A stretch of DNA of 5,990 bases from Porticoccaceae bacterium (lineage in GTDB: Bacteria; Pseudomonadota; Gammaproteobacteria; Pseudomonadales; Porticoccaceae). This document shows positions 5,185-5,990 of this stretch, one piece after another; positions within the stretch are counted from its first letter, which is position 1, and every line of letters starts with the position of its first letter. A model generated the notes under the pieces. That model was not told the DNA's origin. It made no database searches and saw nothing but the letters and a program-made list of their open reading frames with translations. The stretch spans positions 1-5,990 of the forward strand of contig JAPKCN010000123.1 in assembly GCA_028822945.1 (NCBI GenBank). Direction: 5' to 3'. The position numbers and the translations under genes were made by a program.

Positions 5185-5990
5185 TTAAAGGTCTTCTGCA
5201 AGCCTCGCCTGGCGCCACTCTTCCTCTTTAAGTACCGCTTTAATCTCTTCCAAAACACCATCTACATCAGAATCCTCACGCAAGTCTTGAAAGTGGCCGC
5301 TGAGTACGGAATCGGGTTTTAGATTGCCTTCCTGATAGAGGTGCCAGATTTCTTGTGCATATCGAGTATCGAGTAATTCTGGAGCGAAATGTGCATAGTA
5401 TTGTGTCATGTTTTGAATGTCTCGGTAGAGCATCGATTCGGCGTGGTTATTAGCCGCGGCGTCGACAGCCTGCGGAAGATCGATGATCACTGGCCCATAA
5501 TCGTCAACGAGAACGTTGAATTCTGAGAGATCGCCGTGAATCAAGCCGGCACACAGCATCAGCACTACGTAGCGCATTATTTGCGCATGATCTTCGATCG
5601 CCTGCTCTGTACTCATCGATACTTCACTCAATCGTGGAGCTACTTGGCCGTTGTCGTCGACCACTAATTCCATAAGCAATACGCCGTCAAAACAGCCGTA
5701 GGGTATGGGTACTCGCACGCCGGCATTCGCCAGTTTGTAGAGCGCATCGACTTCGGCATTCTGCCAGCTTTCCTCCTGCTGCTGGCGGCCATATTTTGAA
5801 CCCTTATCCATTGCTCGTGCACGTCGGCTACTGCGCACTTTGCGGCCTTCGCGATACTGCGTAGCTTTTTTAAAGTTGCGTTTAGCCGCTTCTTTGTAGA
5901 CCTTGGCACACCGTATTTCTTTGCCGCAGCGCACGGTGTAGACGGTCGCCTCTTTACCGCTCATCAATTGGCCAATTACCGCATCGATCA
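5185..5990 (-). CDS. RIO-type serine protein kinase, N-terminus outside the window
   Basis: This is a bacterial RIO1-like atypical protein kinase, of the kind seen as PA4780 in Pseudomonas; substrates are not established. 267 residues are visible and the frame continues past the right edge, where IDAVIGQLMSGKEATVY forms the end of the N-terminal lead-in and the ATP-binding loop. The internal ATG at 5964 is therefore not the likely start. The ATP-anchoring lysine is in CAKVYKEA, followed by the long basic insertion KVRSSRRARAMDKGSKYGR typical of the family. The catalytic Asp (codon 5530-5532) lies in LIHGDLSEFNVL, with Asn five residues later, and the metal-binding Asp is in VIIDLPQAVDA. The C-terminal part (ELLDTRYAQEIWHLYQEG onward) is acidic and charged. 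The gene converges on the ubiI remnant and its stop is only 19 bases away. Confidence 0.92.
   Translation of the reverse strand, partial: IDAVIGQLMSGKEATVYTVRCGKEIRCAKVYKEAAKRNFKKATQYREGRKVRSSRRARAMDKGSKYGRQQQEESWQNAEVDALYKLANAGVRVPIPYGCFDGVLLMELVVDDNGQVAPRLSEVSMSTEQAIEDHAQIMRYVVLMLCAGLIHGDLSEFNVLVDDYGPVIIDLPQAVDAAANNHAESMLYRDIQNMTQYYAHFAPELLDTRYAQEIWHLYQEGNLKPDSVLSGHFQDLREDSDVDGVLEEIKAVLKEEEWRQARLAEDL

Noticed and set aside
5185..5964. RIO kinase starting at the internal ATG at 5964
   Set aside because: The frame stays open to the right edge, and the upstream residues IDAVIGQL match the conserved family segment before the SGKEA loop.

Overview
The window looks like chromosomal housekeeping DNA from a gammaproteobacterium. 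Two gene neighbourhoods point that way: a small coiled-coil gene, zapA and 6S RNA on the minus strand, and ygfB, pepP, ubiH and ubiI on the plus strand. Pseudomonas and many marine or environmental gammaproteobacteria carry the same divergent pair. The protein sequences and the 6S RNA 5' half read closer to Pseudomonas-type relatives than to Enterobacteriaceae. I cannot name the genus. I see no insertion sequence, integron, phage gene, tRNA or CRISPR array.

Layout. At positions 1-118 (minus strand) lies the 5' two-thirds of 6S RNA (ssrS), cut by the window edge, with an extended -10 promoter just upstream. It follows zapA (181-483, minus), which overlaps by 4 bases a 67-residue coiled-coil gene of the TIGR02449 type (480-683, minus). 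A good sigma-70-like promoter (729-757, minus) drives this pair. Divergently, ygfB (about 838-1377), pepP (1412-2722) and ubiH (2739-3977) run on the plus strand as a compact operon. The fourth operon position (about 3985-5165) holds a decayed ubiI (visC-type) flavin hydroxylase. After a 19-base gap comes a convergent RIO-type kinase gene (5185 to the right edge, minus), which lacks its N-terminus here.

How the genes relate. The minus-strand group belongs to cell division (ZapA, and possibly its coiled-coil neighbour) and to stationary-phase control of transcription (6S RNA). The plus-strand operon carries ubiquinone ring hydroxylation (UbiH, formerly UbiI), with a proline-specific aminopeptidase and YgfB as usual passengers.

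The main finding is the broken ubiI. It keeps recognisable UbiI sequence over almost its full length but has in-frame stops at 4231 (TAA), 4684 (TAG) and 4735 (TGA). It also has a local double frameshift near 4729-4762, a further frameshift near 5067-5075, a TAG at 5103 in the final frame, ATT where the start ATG is expected, and an altered flavin-binding motif. The neighbouring pepP and ubiH are intact, so this is decay of one gene, not a poor sequence overall. It predicts that C5 hydroxylation of the ubiquinone ring is done by another enzyme elsewhere in this genome. I found no clearly new multi-gene system.
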